Source of the DNA: Galaxea fascicularis | Lineage: Eukaryota > Cnidaria > Anthozoa > Scleractinia > Euphylliidae | Length of the DNA stretch: 64,000 nucleotides | Reading direction: 5' to 3' | NCBI GenBank assembly: GCA_948470475.1 | Contig: OX419337.1 | Span: forward strand, 38,841,005 to 38,905,004 | Part shown: one piece after another, positions 59,580 through 64,000 of the stretch | Position numbering within the stretch: position 1 is the stretch's first letter | How the letters are laid out: each line of letters begins with the position of its first letter | Made by a program: the position numbers and the translations under genes | The notes under the pieces: generated by a model | What the model saw: the letters and a program-made list of their open reading frames with translations, nothing else | Databases searched by the model: none | What the model was told of the DNA's origin: nothing

Positions 59580-59690
59580 CAGCACCACAGGAAAGTACTG
59601 CTCAGTAGCTTTCATTTGAATGGTCACACTTTAGGATTTCATCCAAAGACTCAAACGTTAGAACTACCTTGTACAGCCTAATAACAAAAC
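59580..59690 (-). repeat. Dispersed unit of the 104-bp repeat, reversed
   Basis: CAGCACCACAGGAAAGTACT, AGTAGCTTTCATTTGAATGG and ACTACCTTGTACAGCCTAAT form one nearly complete unit on the minus strand. Confidence 0.8.
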
Positions 59691-60629
59691 CATATAACGG
59701 AGTTCAGCCGATCGTAAAAAGCGTGGGGAAGATTTCCACACAGCCCGGCTATATATTTACTTACATGCATTTTGAGAGTCAACTCCATTCGTTTTTGGAA
59801 CAGGGTTAGTATGACAGAGATGCATGCATGATTAATATATGAGGCTGTGTGGAAATCTCTCCAAAGTTTGCCCTGCTAGATTTCCGTTGGTTAGCCGTGA
59901 GGTCAGACAGCCTTAACAGACGAGAAGCGCTTGCTCCGTCATTTGCTGTACCCCCCGTACAAGTACGTGGTAATCTTGATTACTGAGGTTACTAAATACT
60001 GCCTTTATTTTAATTAGTTTCAAGCTTTTGGTGGGAAAAGTTAACACTAGCGCCAAAATCAGTTCTGACTCAAATGAAAATGATACCATGTTAAAGGCTT
60101 TATGAATACTGGCGATACGCATAATTGTTTGAGAGTTACAGGGATTAACCAGCTTTATAAACAAAACCCTAAGGGATAATCGCAAGATTTTGCGGATATG
60201 AGATTACCGCCCTTGAAACTACTGAGGTAGGGGATAGGATAATCCAACATTCCAAACGAACATTTTAAGTATCTGAACGGATTCTTATGAGATGTTGTGC
60301 AGTTCTATTCAAGCCTCCGATTTTGCAAGTAAACTCTACCGTTAATTTGCATCTTATCTCAAAGTCATTTTATGACAGTACCAGTAGTGTAGAGCAAGCT
60401 CTCTCGAGCGGAATTCATTTAGAAGGGCTGTATGACCGTAACTAATCCTGGTAGATTCCGAGGAATGCTCTGTTTGCGCCGCTGAGAACACTCCTTCCCC
60501 CGTTATAGACTTGAAAATGATGTATCTCAGAAAGTATACGCCTTGCTGATAGTTAAATATGATATTGGCTATTCGATAACAACTCAGCAAGCCAACAAGT
60601 GAGAATTCTACTCAATCCAGTACACGTAC

Positions 60630-60842
60630 CTTGCAAGATGAGTATAGAGTTCATTAAATCAACAGGACTGTCTTCAGGAAAGGATCCGGATATAATTCTA
60701 CCATAGTTTACCACACCTACTTCCTTAGATTCTTCCTGCTTACTGTTCGAACATATTGAAGATATTAGCTCAGTAAACGGAGATATTTTAGGAGCTGGTG
60801 GCCATGGGAAGGTGACATCAAATGGAAATGATGGGTGGTTAT
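60630..60842 (-). CDS. Candidate coding exon, unassigned
   Basis: A minus-strand open stretch bounded by a pyrimidine-rich acceptor (TTTATTACCTCAAG) and a GTACGT donor, entering and leaving in phase 1. It would encode about 71 residues containing FPFDVTFPWPPAPKISPF and YGRIISGSFPEDSP, which reads like protein rather than random sequence. The phase-1 exit would fit the phase-1 entry of the Cys-rich module exon at 56199, 4.4 kb downstream, but no link is shown. It has no recognised domain or signal peptide. Confidence 0.35.
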
Positions 60843-61150
60843 CTTGAGGTAATAAAAGTTGAACAGTATAATAAAAGCAAACACAATTTGTGTTCAGACA
60901 TGTTACCACTTACCGCGTGATAAATCGTTGGGTCTGGACGTACCATGTACAAAAACTGACCGCAAAATTTAAAGATGGTGAAGCTCTGATGAACAACTAT
61001 TAACAATTCAAACACTGCCGGGCGTTATTTTGATGGAAAGATTGCACTGATAAGAAAGGACGACGTGCGATAAAAGTAATATCTGATGATTATTTGACAT
61101 CTTATCAAATGGCCTACAAACTTGCAGTTTATTATTTACAGAAAATTGTC

Positions 61151-62323
61151 TTAAACATAAAATACGATACATCCCTTGTCCTCACAGCATTGAGCTGCTC
61201 CGCCAGAGGGCTGGTAACTAACTTCAGTGGGATCAGGTGTGTGAACACCCGTAAAACAAACCCCACAGTCCTCTTCGGTTACGTTGCTCAATCTATAGTC
61301 CCAGGCTCCTTTCAAAGTGAACGTGGTAAAGCATAAGTTACATTTGAAATTAGCTCCTTGAGAATTCTGGGATAGTTTCCAAACGTCTTTCTCAGGATGC
61401 AAGAGAGTACAGCGTTTCCTTCCATAGTGGGGGTCGTACTCTTTGTGACAACGAACACAATGAACTGTGTCAGCAGTAAACTTGCTTTTTGGGAGTAACG
61501 TTCTCAAAGCCATAATTGTTTCAGGGTCTTTAGCTTTTAAACTGTGTTTTAAAATCGCGTGAAGCTTTAACGGGTCAATCGTTTTGAAAACAGTTCTTAA
61601 GCGATGGTATTCTCTTTCCATTTCGATGTCTGATAAATTGCTTTTGTGTTCAGTGTTTCCGTGATTCTGCTCTTTCTGAAAAAACTGGTTGCCAATTTGG
61701 TCTTGAAAACCATTTTGAAATCCATTTTGAGTAGGTTGAACGTAACTTTGGAACGAACCACTCGTGCTACTGTCCGAGAGACTGGAAATAGAATAGGCTT
61801 CAGCTTGATTGACGTCATCGGAAGATGATGAGGAATCCATAAAATGCACTTTCTTTTTCCTCTGCTTTCCTCCGAGGAGAATTTCCACGGGTGGCTCCTC
61901 ACCATTCATGAAATAGCCTCCATTTTTAAATTGTGAGGCGTCAGCTTTCAACACCACAACGTTCTCAAATTTCTGAACTAGAAATTTATCTTCGGTTGTA
62001 AAGCCATTTTTGTCAGGAAACTGTGACTCATTGTTTTGTATTTCTGTCTGCTCAAGCAAGTGTGTGTTGCCATTGCCATACTGGAAGCCAATTGGTTTTT
62101 CTTTTTCATATCCGGAGAACTGCAGATCTTCCTCGTCATAACTCTCCCCAGGCTCCAACTCGTCCTCGAACGTGGAGCACGTGCTGCAGGTGCTGCAAGT
62201 GGAGCAGCTGCATTCTGATCCTACGTCATCATCTGTAAAGTTATCTTCGTCGTATTCATTGTCGAATGTTAATTGTTTGACATTATCAATGTATCCACGG
62301 TCATCCGCTACGTGTTCTTCCAT
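61151..62323 (-). CDS. Uncharacterised acidic protein with C-terminal Cys/His cluster
   Basis: A 390-residue frame in one exon. A TTTATTTTCAG acceptor about 70 bases before the ATG suggests an untranslated first exon, and AATAAA lies 18 bases past the stop (minus strand of 61133-61128). The first 65 residues are very acidic and contain CSCSTCSTCSTCSTF, a four-fold Cys-Ser-Thr repeat. The middle is Ser/Asn/Gln-rich with QRKKKVHF followed by a Ser run. Residues about 285-345 carry CVRCHKEYDPHYGRKRC, then LHP, then CNLCFTTF. This spacing of Cys and His is suited to zinc binding. The tail has further Cys (CGVC, QCCEDKGC). There is no signal peptide or membrane helix. A family of uncharacterised metazoan proteins with a similar CxxCHxxYDP element seems likely, but I cannot name it or its function. 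Confidence 0.82.
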   Translation of the reverse strand: MEEHVADDRGYIDNVKQLTFDNEYDEDNFTDDDVGSECSCSTCSTCSTCSTFEDELEPGESYDEEDLQFSGYEKEKPIGFQYGNGNTHLLEQTEIQNNESQFPDKNGFTTEDKFLVQKFENVVVLKADASQFKNGGYFMNGEEPPVEILLGGKQRKKKVHFMDSSSSSDDVNQAEAYSISSLSDSSTSGSFQSYVQPTQNGFQNGFQDQIGNQFFQKEQNHGNTEHKSNLSDIEMEREYHRLRTVFKTIDPLKLHAILKHSLKAKDPETIMALRTLLPKSKFTADTVHCVRCHKEYDPHYGRKRCTLLHPEKDVWKLSQNSQGANFKCNLCFTTFTLKGAWDYRLSNVTEEDCGVCFTGVHTPDPTEVSYQPSGGAAQCCEDKGCIVFYV

Positions 62324-64000
62324 TACGGCGAGTACTCCGCGGAGTCTTCAGGGATTCTTACTCAACCTTCTGTTTATCCTGAAAATAAAAACATCAGAAC
62401 AGTGATTGACTCCGACATTCAATTTATAATTTCTGACCTCTAAATAAAGTCCATAACTTGATGAAACACGCTCTGCCGACACGCAGTCTTTAACAGGCCT
62501 GCCCTCACCCTGGTGCTTGCAGCCAATATAACGCGCACTCTGATTAGCTACTGAAATGACAGATAATTATTCTCTCTTCATGCCCACGGGCTGATTACGA
62601 AGTATGCAAAGACAAAACAAAACGTAATTCAAACGCCAAATTTCTTTTTTATTTTCCTGAATATTTTTGGGCAGAAGACGGTGAGTGACGACGGTGGAAT
62701 TTGAATATTTCAAGAGTACAGCGAGTTGCCATCGAGTTCGTGCCGTGAATCGCATCTTAGCCGTTTCATTTAAAGCCATATCTTAGGCAACTTATTAATT
62801 ACCTCAGCCGTGTTCGGTCTTTACGGGAAAATCTCTTCGGCCTTGCTGTATTGGCCTCAGGTTGGGTTTTTCCCGTAAAGACCTCTCAGTTAATAAGCAG
62901 TTAATAATATGACTCCTGGGTTTCAAACTATTTTCAAAACTGAAAAGATCAATTTCTCCGGGAGATTTGCTCTTGTCTTGACGTACGGATCTGTAGTCCA
63001 GTGCTTAACTATTTGAGATAGAAAGCCATGCGAATAAATCCATACTTACATACCGCGTGCAGAAGCCAGTTCTTAAACTGTTTCTATCATGGCTCTTTGA
63101 TTCATATGATACAGCACTGGAATGAGGCCTAATGTTCAACTACACCTAAGCGACGAATGTCCTTAAGGTGACGATATAACACAGGAAACTCTGTTCGTTT
63201 AAGGTTACCCGACTGCTGTCTCACCATAACATGACTTTGAACACAACAAAGACGCGTTTTAAAGAACAGTCTTGTACCGCCTTTACAGGTCAGGACTTAC
63301 AAGGTTGCATTATCATATTTTCTTTTGGACTGAGAATGATAAAAAACATTGGCTACTACTGACAAACAGTACCCGGCTGGAAGAAGAGACCACAAATCAA
63401 ATTTAGCATGGGGTCAAACATTTTAGATCTTGATCAGGCTGAATTCTGTAACTGTTACGTTGCTACAAGGCAACGTAACCTAACAACAATATTTACTCTT
63501 TAAACCGTGACATCAAAATCTTAATTCTCATTTGTTACCCCTACACATATCCTATAAGTAGTAGGGAGAAATTGTTCAAAGATCAAACAAATTCATATTG
63601 TGTGATCCTGCCCTTATTCTTGTGACCACTTTGTTTTATAAAGCGTTGATATTACAAGGGTAAAGTTTATACTGATCGCCCTTCGGGGTTAAGAACGGCG
63701 TATCCCCTAAGGAATAAACCATTAGAAAAGTGATGGGCGAAGCAAGTAAGCAAGTAATTAGATAGGAGAAAAATTCGTGCAATAAAGAAAGAAGAGAAAT
63801 GCAGAGGTGTCCATTGCCAAAAAATATTCCTGCGTAAATGGCACAAAAAACACTTTTCGTGCAACTTAAAAATACTCCACCCCCAATCACTTTTCTAATG
63901 CTCCATCCCTTAGTTATAACATTTGTGGGGTTAGAATCCTGATACTAACTTTGCTAGGCCCTTAGATGTAGATAATCAACTGTCAAGTGAACCCTCTAAA
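62324..64000. other. Intergenic, no gene recognised
   Basis: Upstream flank of the acidic Cys/His protein gene. A hairpin at 62816-62883 pairs GGTCTTTACGGGAAAA with TTTTCCCGTAAAGACC. The remaining short frames have no protein features. Confidence 0.6.

Larger units (their letters stand above)
56200..60629. other. Intergenic or long intron, repeats only
   Basis: About 4.4 kb upstream of the first recognised Cys-rich module exon. It holds a compound microsatellite (56430-56664), single units of the 104-bp repeat (57593-57745, and 59580-59690 reversed) and an inverted pair around 59730-59868 (GTGGGGAAGATTTCCACAC against GTGTGGAAATCTCTCC). If the exon at 60630-60842 belongs to the Cys-rich gene, this is its intron. 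Confidence 0.5.

Overview
The window looks like nuclear DNA of an anthozoan cnidarian, most likely a stony coral. The base composition is AT-rich, the genes have many exons with GT/AG junctions, class A receptors are intronless, and the spaces between genes are crowded with small inverted-repeat elements, tRNA-derived SINEs and Penelope-like fragments of the kind common in coral genomes. That placement rests on recognition, not on a database search. There is no prokaryotic operon structure and no CRISPR array.

Layout. 1-12.6 kb: two intronless class A GPCRs on the minus strand (a divergent orphan at 2.8-3.8 kb and a melatonin-receptor-like one at 7.7-8.7 kb), a LINE reverse-transcriptase fossil, and several MITE-like palindromes. 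12.65-14.8 kb: a two-exon, 610-residue, highly charged coiled-coil protein (minus) whose intron is filled by a nine-copy 31-bp minisatellite. 19.6-23.8 kb: a seven-exon plus-strand gene that joins a signal peptide, a complete ephrin receptor-binding domain, a Thr/Pro/Cys linker, a short helical segment and a complete fibrinogen C-terminal domain. 26.5-28.9 kb: a three-exon, four-finger C2H2 zinc-finger gene (plus). 33.2-46.3 kb: a ten-exon minus-strand gene of the ITPRID/KRAP/TESPA1 family (inositol trisphosphate receptor interacting), reconstructed to 971 residues. 51.6-56.2 kb: a minus-strand gene with three tandem copies of a cysteine-rich extracellular module, each encoded by a pair of phase-1 exons. 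61.2-62.3 kb: a single coding exon for a 390-residue protein with a C-terminal Cys/His cluster and a Cys-Ser-Thr repeat.

The most unusual item is the ephrin plus fibrinogen-domain gene. Ephrins are normally tethered to the membrane by a GPI anchor or a transmembrane helix. This one has neither, and instead carries an angiopoietin-like carboxyl half. If transcripts confirm the joins, it is a secreted, possibly multimeric Eph ligand or lectin hybrid. The genes here do not form one obvious pathway. Several (two GPCRs, ephrin hybrid, IP3-receptor partner, modular secreted Cys-rich protein) are cell-surface or signalling genes, but I see no evidence that they are co-regulated.

Exon coordinates were derived by eye from splice motifs and reading-frame phase. 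They should be treated as models until matched to RNA.
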